Below the pieces are notes generated by a model. It was not told the DNA's origin. It did not search any database and worked only from the letters and a program-made list of their open reading frames with translations. DNA of 60,233 nt from positions 1 through 60,233 of the forward strand of contig CALADS010000087.1 in assembly GCA_937890825.1 (NCBI GenBank), given 5' to 3'. This document shows, in pieces, positions 8,538 through 18,093 of this stretch. Position numbers and translations under genes: made by a program. The stretch's first letter is position 1; each line of letters starts with the position of its first letter. Source of the stretch: an uncultured Bacteroides sp. Its GTDB lineage: Bacteria > Bacteroidota > Bacteroidia > Bacteroidales > Bacteroidaceae.

Positions 8538-9776
8538 ATGAAAATCAATAAACTCCTGCTTCCCAATGGATTGCGTGTGGTGCATCACGAAGATACCACT
8601 ACGCAGATGGTAGCGCTGAATATCGTTTACGATGTGGGTGCACGCGATGAGCATCCCGAACATACGGGATTTGCTCATCTGTTTGAGCATCTGATGTTTG
8701 GCGGTTCTGTACATGTGCCCGATTATGATACGCCCTTGCAGTTGGCAGGTGGCGAGAATAATGCTTGGACTAACAATGACTTGACAAATTATTATCTGAC
8801 AGTACCCAAGTCCAACGTTGAGATAGGGTTCTGGCTAGAGTCGGATAGAATGCTCAGTCTGGATTTTAATGAGCGTAGCCTGGAGATACAAAGGGGAGTA
8901 GTGATGGAAGAGTTCAAACAACGGTGTCTGAATCAGCCATATGGCGATGTAGGGCATCTGTTGCGTCCCTTAGCTTATCAGGTGCATCCTTATCGCTGGC
9001 CCACTATTGGCAAGGAATTGGCTCATATTGAACAGGCAACATTAGATGATGTAAAGGATTTTTTCTTTCGTTATTATGCGCCCAATAATGCTGTGCTGGC
9101 GGTTACCGGAAATATTTCGTGGAAGGAAACCGTCAGACTCACAGAAAAATGGTTTGGACCGATTTCGCACAGAATAGTGCCCGAACGGAATTTGCCGCAA
9201 GAACCTCTGCAGACCGAAGAGCGTAGATTGACAGTGGAGCGGAATGTCCCTTTGGATGCTTTATTTATGGCTTACCATATGTGTAGTCGCGATGACGCCG
9301 ATTATTATGCGTGTGATATATTGTCGGATATTCTCAGTAATGGACGTTCCAGCCGTTTGAATCTGCATTTGGTGCAAGAGAGAAAACTTTTCTCTAGTAT
9401 TGATGCATATATCAGCGGTTCTCGCGATGCCGGATTGTTACAAATCTGTGGTAAGCCAGCTGAAGGTGTTACTCTGGAGCAGGCTGAAGAAGCTGTGCGC
9501 GAAGAATTGGCTGCTTTGATGAATATTAAGGTGCAGGAGTCGGAATTGGAGAAAGTGAAGAACAAATTTGAATCTACACAGATATTTGGCAACATTAACT
9601 ATCTGAATGTGGCCACCAATCTGGCATGGTTTGAATTGACAGGACAAGCAGAAAATATGGATAAGGAAGTAATACACTATCGTTCTGTAACAGCCGAACA
9701 GTTACAAAACGTAGCTCGGCATACTTTCCGCGAAGAGAATGCTTCCGTATTGTACTATAAAAAATCTCAAAGATAA
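8538..9776 (+). CDS. M16-family zinc metallopeptidase (pitrilysin-like)
   Basis: A 412-residue protein with the inverted zinc motif HLFEH (H47, E50, H51), which is diagnostic of M16 peptidases. The further acidic ligand is expected in RGVVMEEFKQR about 75 residues on. Its length is one N-plus-C half pair, as in the mitochondrial processing peptidase and PqqL-type half enzymes. No signal peptide is evident, so it may act in the cytoplasm. It lies 16 bp after the cyclophilin gene and 8 bp before the MATE gene, in an apparent operon. The substrate is unknown. Confidence 0.88.
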   Translation: MKINKLLLPNGLRVVHHEDTTTQMVALNIVYDVGARDEHPEHTGFAHLFEHLMFGGSVHVPDYDTPLQLAGGENNAWTNNDLTNYYLTVPKSNVEIGFWLESDRMLSLDFNERSLEIQRGVVMEEFKQRCLNQPYGDVGHLLRPLAYQVHPYRWPTIGKELAHIEQATLDDVKDFFFRYYAPNNAVLAVTGNISWKETVRLTEKWFGPISHRIVPERNLPQEPLQTEERRLTVERNVPLDALFMAYHMCSRDDADYYACDILSDILSNGRSSRLNLHLVQERKLFSSIDAYISGSRDAGLLQICGKPAEGVTLEQAEEAVREELAALMNIKVQESELEKVKNKFESTQIFGNINYLNVATNLAWFELTGQAENMDKEVIHYRSVTAEQLQNVARHTFREENASVLYYKKSQR

Positions 9777-9784
9777 ATTAAACC

Positions 9785-11125
9785 GTGGAATTAAGAATAC
9801 AACAGTATACGCAACATTATAAGTCGCTATTATCTTTAGGTATACCCATTGTAATCGGTCAGGTAGGAGTCATTATTCTGGCATTTGCCGATACCTTGAT
9901 GATTGGTCATCACAGCACTCCAGAATTGGCTGCTGCCTCGTTTGTAAATAATGTATTTACCCTGTGCATCATTTTCAGTACCGGGTTCAGTTATGGCTTG
10001 ACTCCTTTGGTGGGCAGTCTGTATGGAAATCATCGATATGCAGAAGCCGGACAAGCTTTGCGATGTAGCTTAGTTGCCAATACGTTGGTGGCTTTGTTGC
10101 TTACTTTGATAATGGCAGTCGTTTATTTTAAGCTGGATAGTTTGGGGCAGCCAGAGGAACTGTTGCCGTTGATTCGTCCTTATTACCTGGTTTTGCTGGC
10201 TTCTCTACTGTTTGTCATGTTGTTCAATGGATTCAAGCAGTTTACAGACGGTATAACCGACACCAAGACTGCGATGTGGATTCTATTGGTTGGAAATGCC
10301 TTAAACATCGTGGGAAACTATGTGTTGATTAATGGAAAGCTAGGCTTTCCGGAAATGGGCTTGCTTGGGGCGGGTATCAGTACATTATTCTCGCGCATCA
10401 TGATGGTAGTAGTGTTTGCCTGGTATATCTGTCGAGGTCGTCGGTTTATTCGTTATCGCCTAGGCTTCTTCCGCTTGGGATGGTCGATGCCTGTGTTCAG
10501 GAGGCTGAATGCTTTAGGTTGGCCGGTCGGCTTGCAGATGGGTATGGAAACTGCTTCATTCAGTCTGAGTACCATTATGATAGGATGGCTGGGTACTATT
10601 GCGCTGGCTTCTCATCAGATAATGATAACCATCTCTCAATTTACATTTATGATGTATTATGGCATGGGCGCAGCAGTAGCCGTACGTGTTAGTAATTTTC
10701 ATGGCCAGCACGATGGTGAAAACGTACGCCGTTCGGCAACAGCAGGTTTTCATCTCATTGTTTTCATGGCCATCATTTTGCTATCTGTCCTATTTGCCAT
10801 GCGAGGGCAGATGGGCAGTTGGTTTACCAGTAATGAAGAAGTTACCACGATGGTTTCTGCTCTCTTCTTTCCGTTTTTGATTTATCAGTTCGGTGATGGA
10901 CTGCAGATTAATTTTGCCAATGCTCTGCGTGGTATATCCGACGTAAAACCCATGATGCTGATAGCCTTTATATCGTATTTTGTTATTTCTTTACCGGTGG
11001 GGTATTTTTGCGGTTTTGTGCTGAATTTGGGCGTTACAGGTGTATGGATGGCTTTTCCTTTCGGACTGACCAGCGCAGGATTAATGCTATGGCTTCGTTT
11101 CCGTCATCAGACTTTAAAGAAATAA
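9785..11125 (+). CDS. MATE-family efflux transporter
   Basis: A 446-residue integral membrane protein with about 12 hydrophobic segments and the two-fold repeat of the MATE fold. Recognisable parts are IGQVGVIILAFADTLMIGHHS near the start and GWPVGLQMGMETASF at the start of the second half. These proteins export cationic organic compounds using sodium or proton gradients. The start codon is GTG at 9785, 8 bp after the M16 gene, and the stop is 6 bp before the kinase gene, so it is inside an operon. The transported compound cannot be inferred. Confidence 0.9.
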   Translation: MELRIQQYTQHYKSLLSLGIPIVIGQVGVIILAFADTLMIGHHSTPELAAASFVNNVFTLCIIFSTGFSYGLTPLVGSLYGNHRYAEAGQALRCSLVANTLVALLLTLIMAVVYFKLDSLGQPEELLPLIRPYYLVLLASLLFVMLFNGFKQFTDGITDTKTAMWILLVGNALNIVGNYVLINGKLGFPEMGLLGAGISTLFSRIMMVVVFAWYICRGRRFIRYRLGFFRLGWSMPVFRRLNALGWPVGLQMGMETASFSLSTIMIGWLGTIALASHQIMITISQFTFMMYYGMGAAVAVRVSNFHGQHDGENVRRSATAGFHLIVFMAIILLSVLFAMRGQMGSWFTSNEEVTTMVSALFFPFLIYQFGDGLQINFANALRGISDVKPMMLIAFISYFVISLPVGYFCGFVLNLGVTGVWMAFPFGLTSAGLMLWLRFRHQTLKK

Positions 11126-11131
11126 GGAAAG

Positions 11132-13447
11132 ATGAACAGTGTTTCCAAATTAAAGATAGTATTGGGCTATGCACTGCTGCTGGCAGCCCTGCTTTTTTCT
11201 TTGCTGTTTGTCCGCAATGAGGTGGAAACACTGACTTTATCTGATAGTCAAGACGTTCAGTGGACCGATAGCTTGTTGACCTTGCTTCGAAAGAAAGATG
11301 CCAATACCATCCGGATGTTGCGTAAACTGAGTGAAGCCAGTGAACAAATGATATCTACCAGTGAAATAGAGCATATCATTGCCGAGCAAGATACCGTAGT
11401 GGTGCAGCAGCGGGTTCAGCGTAGGGTAATAACGCATCGCGATACGGTGGTGACTCAACGGAAAAAGAAAGGTTTTTTCCGTCGGTTAGGCGAAGTGTTT
11501 GTACCTCCTAAGAAAGACAGTGCCATTCAAGTAAAGACTACGTCGGAATTTGCGGTAGACACCGTGATTGATACCTATAATCCGGTCGACTCATTGCAGC
11601 AGAAACTGCGTGCCGTAGCCGAGAAGAAAAAAGCTGGAGATATTGTGGTGCGCAGGTATAACCGATTGCTACAGCGAACAGACCGATTGCTTACTACTCA
11701 GATAGACAGTTTGCTGAAGGGGTATGAGCAAGGTACGCTGATGCAGGCGCAGAAAGCGGCAGAACTTAGGCAAAAGGTGCGCCAGCGTTCTGTTCGCACC
11801 ATTGGTTGGGTGGCAGGAGGAGCCGTATTGCTTTCAGCTTTCTTTTTATTTTTGATAGTTCGTGACGTAACGCGCAGTAACCGTTATCGCCGAGAATTAG
11901 AAGATGCCAGGAAGCGGGCCGAGGAATTGCTGGCCACGCGAGAAAAACTGATGTTGGCCATTACGCATGATTTCAAGGCTCCTTTAGGTTCTATTATGGG
12001 GTATGCAGACTTGCTTTCACGGTTGACTGTAGATGACAGGCAGCGTTTCTACCTGAACAATATGAAGACTTCTTCCGAGCATTTATTGAAACTGGTGGTA
12101 GATTTGCTGGATTTTCATCGCCTGGATTTGCGCAAAGCCGAAATCAACCGGGTTACGTTTCATCCTTCTAAACTGTTAGAAGAAATACGGGTCAGTTTCG
12201 AACCGCTTACATCGGCCAAAGGCTTGGATTTGGAATGCAGGGTAGATGAGGCTTTGAATCAAGCTTTTATTTGTGACCCTTTGCGTTTGAAGCAGATTAT
12301 CAATAATCTGTTGTCAAATGCCATTAAGTTTACAGAAAAAGGGGGGATTACCCTGGCGGCCACTTACGAAGACCGCCAGTTGGTAGTGGCAGTATCGGAC
12401 ACCGGTAAAGGTATGGAACCCGCCGATAAAGAGCTTATTTTTCAGGAGTTTACCCGTTTGCCTAGTGCGCAGGGTAAAGAAGGATTTGGTTTAGGCCTGT
12501 CTATCGTCCGAATGCTGGTGCAGTTGCTCGAAGGAAGAATAGAAGTAGAGAGTGTATTGGGTAAGGGAAGCACTTTCACGGTACGGGTTCCCATATATCC
12601 CGTACGGGTCACAGAAGTATCGAAAGCAGATGTGCAGGGCCGGCAGGCTATTTCACAGTCAGACATCCTATCAGACACCAGGACTTGTTCCGGGCAGACT
12701 CTCCACAAAGTGTTGTTGATAGACGATGATCGGATTCAGCTAACGTTGACCTCTTCTATGCTGAATCACAGTGGTATAACGGCAGTTCCTTGTCTGCAGT
12801 TGGATGAGCTGTTAGATGCCTTGCGGACAGAAACCTTCGATGTCTTGCTCACGGATGTACAGATGCCGGCCATCAATGGTTTTGATTTACTCAAGCTTCT
12901 TCGCTCCTCTAATATTCCGCAAGCCAAGACCGTTCCGGTTATCGCTGTAACGGCTCGTACTGATATGCAGCGTGACGAATTTATCAGAGAAGGGTTTGTA
13001 GGATGCCTGCATAAGCCATTTACGGTAAGAGAACTGATGCAGGAACTGGCAGGCATTGCAAAAACAGAAACCGAACGTGTGCCGTCAAGTCAGAAATATG
13101 ATTTTTCGGCATTGACAGCCTATTCGGCCGATGATCCCGAGGCTGCAGCTTCCATTCTTCAGAGTTTCCTTTCGGAGAGCCGTGAAAATCTGCAGCGCTT
13201 GCAAGCAGGACTGCAGTCTGAAAATGTGGCAGAATTATCGAATGTGGCGCATAAAATGATTCCGCTTTTCACGCTGATCGGTGCGTCCGATATTGTGGCT
13301 TTACTCAGAAGACTGGAGGGCGCTCGCGATGCTTCTTTCTCAACTGATATCTCTCTTTTGACTCAGCACCTGTTGGCTGCAGTGGAACATGCGTTGGAAT
13401 TATTGTCCGAATCGTTAGATCATCCAAACTTTTTCGAGCCTGCATAA
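11132..13447 (+). CDS. Hybrid sensor histidine kinase with receiver and Hpt domains
   Basis: A 771-residue inner-membrane sensor. Transmembrane segments lie at about residues 8-28 and 226-246 and enclose a charged, probably coiled-coil periplasmic region with no known ligand domain. The HisKA box has H279 (THDFKAPLGSI), followed by an ATPase domain with DTGKGM and GFGLGLSIV. The receiver has D575 (LLTDVQMP), and a C-terminal Hpt domain has H707 (NVAHKMIPL). This gives a full His-Asp-His chain in one protein. The expected final Asp is D52 of the divergently encoded sigma54-type regulator at 6265. It closes the cyclophilin-M16-MATE run. Confidence 0.92.
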   Translation: MNSVSKLKIVLGYALLLAALLFSLLFVRNEVETLTLSDSQDVQWTDSLLTLLRKKDANTIRMLRKLSEASEQMISTSEIEHIIAEQDTVVVQQRVQRRVITHRDTVVTQRKKKGFFRRLGEVFVPPKKDSAIQVKTTSEFAVDTVIDTYNPVDSLQQKLRAVAEKKKAGDIVVRRYNRLLQRTDRLLTTQIDSLLKGYEQGTLMQAQKAAELRQKVRQRSVRTIGWVAGGAVLLSAFFLFLIVRDVTRSNRYRRELEDARKRAEELLATREKLMLAITHDFKAPLGSIMGYADLLSRLTVDDRQRFYLNNMKTSSEHLLKLVVDLLDFHRLDLRKAEINRVTFHPSKLLEEIRVSFEPLTSAKGLDLECRVDEALNQAFICDPLRLKQIINNLLSNAIKFTEKGGITLAATYEDRQLVVAVSDTGKGMEPADKELIFQEFTRLPSAQGKEGFGLGLSIVRMLVQLLEGRIEVESVLGKGSTFTVRVPIYPVRVTEVSKADVQGRQAISQSDILSDTRTCSGQTLHKVLLIDDDRIQLTLTSSMLNHSGITAVPCLQLDELLDALRTETFDVLLTDVQMPAINGFDLLKLLRSSNIPQAKTVPVIAVTARTDMQRDEFIREGFVGCLHKPFTVRELMQELAGIAKTETERVPSSQKYDFSALTAYSADDPEAAASILQSFLSESRENLQRLQAGLQSENVAELSNVAHKMIPLFTLIGASDIVALLRRLEGARDASFSTDISLLTQHLLAAVEHALELLSESLDHPNFFEPA

Positions 13448-13468
13448 GTCTTTCTCGCGTTAAATAAC

Positions 13469-13476
13469 TATCTTTG
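13469..13476 (+). promoter_or_regulatory. -7 box upstream of tamB
   Basis: TATCTTTG matches TAnnTTTG exactly, 21 nt past the kinase stop and 72 nt before the tamB ATG. Confidence 0.5.
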
Positions 13477-13548
13477 TAAGACCTTAAAAAAAGAAAAAAT
13501 GTTTCATTCAGACCTTGCTATAAGCAGGTGTAAGTGTTTTTTGTTTTA

Positions 13549-16500
13549 ATGAAAAGAATTTGGCTAAAGCGGACAGCATGGATATTGCTCACTCCGGTTT
13601 TTATATTTACGTTGTTGATGATATTGCTGTATGTGCCTCCTGTACAGAGCTTTTTACGGAGACAAGCCATGTCAATAGCATCCGAGGCTACAGGCATGCA
13701 AATTTCGGTAGAACGTATAGATTTGCGCTTTCCTCTCAACTTGTTGGTACGTGGAGTGCTCGTCACACAGCCTGTGGATAGTTTGGGTACCGAGAAACAA
13801 GACACCTTGCTGAACTTAAAAAGTCTGAATGTCAGGATACAAGCCTGGCCTTTGTTGCATGGACAAGTAGAGGTAGACGAAGTAAAACTGGAACAAGTTT
13901 CGCTTAATTCCCTTCAGTTGATAGACGGCATGCAAGTTCAGGGTGAATTGGGCCGTTTTTATCTGGAAAGTCATGGAGTGAATTTGACTGATGAGGCGGT
14001 AGTGCTGAATCAGATAGAACTGGCAGATACACGTTTGGAAGTAATGTTGGCAGATACTACAGAGGCAGTTCCAGATACCACAACTACCCCCCTGAACTGG
14101 AAGGTTAATTTACATACATTGGCATTGAACAATGTATCGGTAGCTTTATCCATGCCTTTAGATTCTATCCGCATGTCCACCCGATTAGGGAAAGTGCAGT
14201 TGCAAGATGCTAAGGTAGATTTGGGAAAGACCTTGTACGCCTGGCGAAATTTTCAACTCTCTGATGCATCTTTACATTTCGATCAAGGCACTGCAGAACC
14301 CGTAGAAGGGTTTGATGCCTCGCATATCGCCTTGCGAGATATTCAGATAGGGATTGACTCCGTGTTCTCATGTGGCAGAACTATGAATGCTGTGATTCGA
14401 GAATGTACTATGAACGAACGTTCTGGGTTAAGTATTACTTCTTTGTCGGGTCGATTACAGGCCGACTCAGTGTTTATCAAAGTACCCACCTTACAGTTGC
14501 ATACCCCTCATAGCCAGTTGGATTTTGTGGGGCAAACGTATTGGGATTTAGTGGATATTCCTACTTCTGGTCGTTTGTCGGCCCGTTTTCATGCCCTGAT
14601 TGGCAAGCAAGATGTATTATTGTTCGCTGGAGGTTTGCCTGAATCTTTCAAAGAAGCCTATCCTTTCCGTCCGCTAGAAATTCATGCAGGTACCGAAGGT
14701 AATTTGAAGCAGATGCAGATATCCCGTTTTACTGTAGATTTGCCGGGTGCTTTCTCTTTGAATGGAGGAGGTGAACTGTGGCATCTGACAGATAGCGTCT
14801 CACGTAATGGGTCGTTGGATTTCACCATGCAAACCCAAAATTTGAATTTTCTGACAGAACTCGCAGAAACCATGCCGGATGATTACCTGATTATCCCCGA
14901 CAGTATGAATCTTAAAGCACAAATTCAGCTGGAAGGAACTCGGTATGCGGCCTTGCTAAATCTTCAAGAGCAGCAGGGAGCACTGCATTTGGATGCTGCT
15001 TATGACACTTCTACAGAGGAATACCATGCCGATTTTCTAGTAGATTCCTTGCAATTGCATCATTTCTTGCCGAAAGATTCCATTTATATGCTTTCGGCCA
15101 AAGTATTTGCCAAGGGTAAAGGTGTTGATGTAGCTTCAACGCATACTTTTGCTTCCTTGCAGGCGTCTTTGCAGGAATTGCAGTATGGTTCTCTGAACGT
15201 ATCGAATGTAGATTTGAAAGCTACTTTGAAGTCGGCCTTGGCTACCGTGAGCTTTAAAAGCGATAATCCTTTGCTAAAGATGAAAACCGATGCCAATATG
15301 CATCTAGACCGTACGTATATGGATGGAAAATTGGATATGGATTTAGAGGATATCGATTTATATCAGTTACGGGTGGCTCCCAAACCACTGGAATACCCTT
15401 GTGCCTTTACCCTGACGGCAGAAGCCCGAAGAGATTCCATCAAGCTGATGGCCAATGCCGGTGATTTGGATTTCCGTTTTCGGGCTCGAAGCACTTTGGA
15501 GCATTTGTTGCATCAGTCCGACCGTTTTTTATCACTATTGAATCAGCAGCTTGAGGAACGGCGTTTAGATCACGCGGCTTTGCGTAGATTATTGCCTACT
15601 GCAGGTATGCATTTACGCGCAGGTTATCAGAATCCCGTAGGTTATTATTTAGCTACGAAAGATATTAAGTATACCGATTTCAAGTTGAGTTTTGGATTTA
15701 CTCCTCAAATAGGAATCAACGGTCGTTCATCCATTCATGGCTTACGCATGGATTCTTTACAGTTGGATACTCTATTCTTTACGGTGCGTCAAGATACTTC
15801 CCGTATACGGTTGCAAGGAGGAGTTATTAACGGTCCGAAAAATCCTCACTTTGTTTTTAAAAGCACGCTGACTGGAGAAATTCGCAGTGAAGATGCAGAA
15901 TTGAAGGCAAATTATGTGGACGGGCAAGGTAAAACTGGTCTTTTGTTTGGTATCAACGCAAGGCCTTTGTCTGAAGGACATGGCAAGGGCAATGGTTTGT
16001 TATTGCAGCTGACTCCTGCCGAACCCATCATAGCTTTCCGAAAGTTCCGTTTCGAGGAAGACTGTAATTGGCTGTATCTGCATAAGGACATGCGTATGTA
16101 TGCCAATGTAGATATGAACAGCGACGAGGGTATGGGATTCCGAATGCAGTCTGATAAGAACGACACTGTATCCTTGCAAAACATGAATGTAGAACTCAGC
16201 CGCTTCAAATTGAGTGAGCTGACCAGCATTCTGCCCTATATGCCCCGTATGACCGGTTTGTTGTCGGCCGAGGCACATTATGTACAAACTCAGAAGTCGT
16301 TGCAGCTTTCTGCAGAAGCAGTGGTTCGAAAACTTACCTACGAGAATCATCCTGTAGGTGATATTGGTATGGGGGCTACGTGGTTACCCGATGAAAATAA
16401 AACGCATTACCTGAACGCCTACATGACGGTGAATGATCAAGAAGCCATGCTGGTAGATGGTACCTTACAAGATAACAGTCTGCTGGATATTTCTGCAGAA

Positions 16501-18084
16501 CTGCAGCATCTGCCTTTGCATATAGCCAATGCCTTTGTGCCCGACCAGATGGTGATGCTGGGGGGCGATCTGGATGGTCAGTTGCAGGTGAAGGGAACGG
16601 TAGAGCAGCCCAAGGTAGATGGAGAACTGATTCTGGACAGTGTTTCTGTATATGCCCGTCAGGTGGGTGCCAGATATTGGTTTGACAACCGTCCGGTAAA
16701 GGTTGAAAACAATCGTCTGTTGTTTAATAAGTTTGCCATCTATACCACCAGTCCTAATCCGTTTACCATTCATGGTAATGTAGATTTTCGTAATTTGAAT
16801 CAGCCTACGGCTAATCTGGATTTGAAAGCTACTAATTATACCTTATTGGATGCACCTCGTACGCGTGAAAGTATGATTTATGGAAAAGTATTTGTAGACT
16901 TGGCGGCCACTATCCGCGGGCGGCTGGATGCCTTGGTTATGCGCGGCAACATGAATCTGCTGGGCAATACAGATGTGGCTTATGTGCTGACCGATTCTCC
17001 TTTAACGGTAGAAGACCGTTTGGATGGTTTGGTAAGCTTTACCTCTTTTGCTGATTCCATTCAGACTGATACTTTATCCGCTCCTACTATGTCGTTAGGA
17101 GGAATGGATATGATTATGACTGTACATATAGATAATGCCGTGCAGATACGTGCTGATTTAAGTCCAGACCGTAGTAAGTACGTGTCATTGGAAGGGGGCG
17201 GAGACCTGAACCTGCAGTATACTCCGCAGGGAGATATGAACTTAAGTGGCCGATATACTTTGAGTAGTGGAGTAATGAAGTATGCCCTTCCCATGATACC
17301 TCCCAAAGAGTTCAGTCTGGTCAATGGCAGTTATGTAGACTGGCGGGGCGATCCCATGAATCCTACGTTGAATCTGAAAGCTGTAGAACGCGTACGCGCT
17401 TCTGTAGCCGAAGGCGATAATGGAGCTACCCGTATGGTGAATTTTATAGCTTCCATCTCCATTAAGAACCGCTTGGAGGCTCCCGAACTGATTTTTGATT
17501 TGGAGGCCCCCGAAGATGCTACGGTTCAGAATGAACTGCAAGCTATGGGCGCAGAAGAGCGCAGCAAGCAAGCCATTGCCATGTTGGCCACCGGTATTTA
17601 TCTGAACAGCGGTATAAAGGGAGGCGGGCTGACTATGGGCAGTGCTTTGAACTCGGTATTGCAAAGCCAGATCAATGCCTTGGCCGGTTCGGCACTGGAA
17701 AGTGTGGGAGCCAGTTTCAGTGTAGGTGTAGAAGACCGTACAGCTTCTGAAACAGGTGAAAAGCAGACCGACTACAGTTTCCGTTATTCACAGCGATTTT
17801 TCAATGACCGTTTTCAGATAGTGATTGGAGGGAAAGTGTCTACCGGAGCCAATGCTACCAACGATGCCGAGTCGTTCATAGACAATATATCCTTGGAATA
17901 TCGGCTCGACGCCAGTGGCACGCGTTATGTGCGTGTGTTCCATAATAAGAATTATGAAAGTATCTTGGATGGTGAAATCACCGAAACAGGTGTCGGTTTG
18001 GTTCTTCGCAGAAAAATGAATCGGTTGGGTGAACTGTTCATCTTTAAGAAGAATAAGAAGAAAGATGAAAATCTGGTAGAATAG
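13549..18084 (+). CDS. tamB: TamB-like translocation and assembly module protein
   Basis: A very large protein (1511 residues) with one N-terminal membrane anchor at about residues 10-30 and then a long beta-rich, repetitive periplasmic region typical of the AsmA/TamB superfamily. The C-terminal 400 residues look like the TamB (DUF490) domain, with LSPDRSKYVSLEGGGDLNLQ, a long strand-rich segment and RFQIVIGGKVSTGANA. TamB spans the periplasm and works with an outer-membrane partner in inserting outer-membrane proteins or moving lipids. The tamL gene starts 10 bp downstream, which supports the call. The ATG at 13549 is preferred to a GTG at 13534, because it begins directly with MKRIWLKR and the membrane anchor. 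Confidence 0.9.
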   Translation: MKRIWLKRTAWILLTPVFIFTLLMILLYVPPVQSFLRRQAMSIASEATGMQISVERIDLRFPLNLLVRGVLVTQPVDSLGTEKQDTLLNLKSLNVRIQAWPLLHGQVEVDEVKLEQVSLNSLQLIDGMQVQGELGRFYLESHGVNLTDEAVVLNQIELADTRLEVMLADTTEAVPDTTTTPLNWKVNLHTLALNNVSVALSMPLDSIRMSTRLGKVQLQDAKVDLGKTLYAWRNFQLSDASLHFDQGTAEPVEGFDASHIALRDIQIGIDSVFSCGRTMNAVIRECTMNERSGLSITSLSGRLQADSVFIKVPTLQLHTPHSQLDFVGQTYWDLVDIPTSGRLSARFHALIGKQDVLLFAGGLPESFKEAYPFRPLEIHAGTEGNLKQMQISRFTVDLPGAFSLNGGGELWHLTDSVSRNGSLDFTMQTQNLNFLTELAETMPDDYLIIPDSMNLKAQIQLEGTRYAALLNLQEQQGALHLDAAYDTSTEEYHADFLVDSLQLHHFLPKDSIYMLSAKVFAKGKGVDVASTHTFASLQASLQELQYGSLNVSNVDLKATLKSALATVSFKSDNPLLKMKTDANMHLDRTYMDGKLDMDLEDIDLYQLRVAPKPLEYPCAFTLTAEARRDSIKLMANAGDLDFRFRARSTLEHLLHQSDRFLSLLNQQLEERRLDHAALRRLLPTAGMHLRAGYQNPVGYYLATKDIKYTDFKLSFGFTPQIGINGRSSIHGLRMDSLQLDTLFFTVRQDTSRIRLQGGVINGPKNPHFVFKSTLTGEIRSEDAELKANYVDGQGKTGLLFGINARPLSEGHGKGNGLLLQLTPAEPIIAFRKFRFEEDCNWLYLHKDMRMYANVDMNSDEGMGFRMQSDKNDTVSLQNMNVELSRFKLSELTSILPYMPRMTGLLSAEAHYVQTQKSLQLSAEAVVRKLTYENHPVGDIGMGATWLPDENKTHYLNAYMTVNDQEAMLVDGTLQDNSLLDISAELQHLPLHIANAFVPDQMVMLGGDLDGQLQVKGTVEQPKVDGELILDSVSVYARQVGARYWFDNRPVKVENNRLLFNKFAIYTTSPNPFTIHGNVDFRNLNQPTANLDLKATNYTLLDAPRTRESMIYGKVFVDLAATIRGRLDALVMRGNMNLLGNTDVAYVLTDSPLTVEDRLDGLVSFTSFADSIQTDTLSAPTMSLGGMDMIMTVHIDNAVQIRADLSPDRSKYVSLEGGGDLNLQYTPQGDMNLSGRYTLSSGVMKYALPMIPPKEFSLVNGSYVDWRGDPMNPTLNLKAVERVRASVAEGDNGATRMVNFIASISIKNRLEAPELIFDLEAPEDATVQNELQAMGAEERSKQAIAMLATGIYLNSGIKGGGLTMGSALNSVLQSQINALAGSALESVGASFSVGVEDRTASETGEKQTDYSFRYSQRFFNDRFQIVIGGKVSTGANATNDAESFIDNISLEYRLDASGTRYVRVFHNKNYESILDGEITETGVGLVLRRKMNRLGELFIFKKNKKKDENLVE

Positions 18085-18093
18085 CTAAGATAA

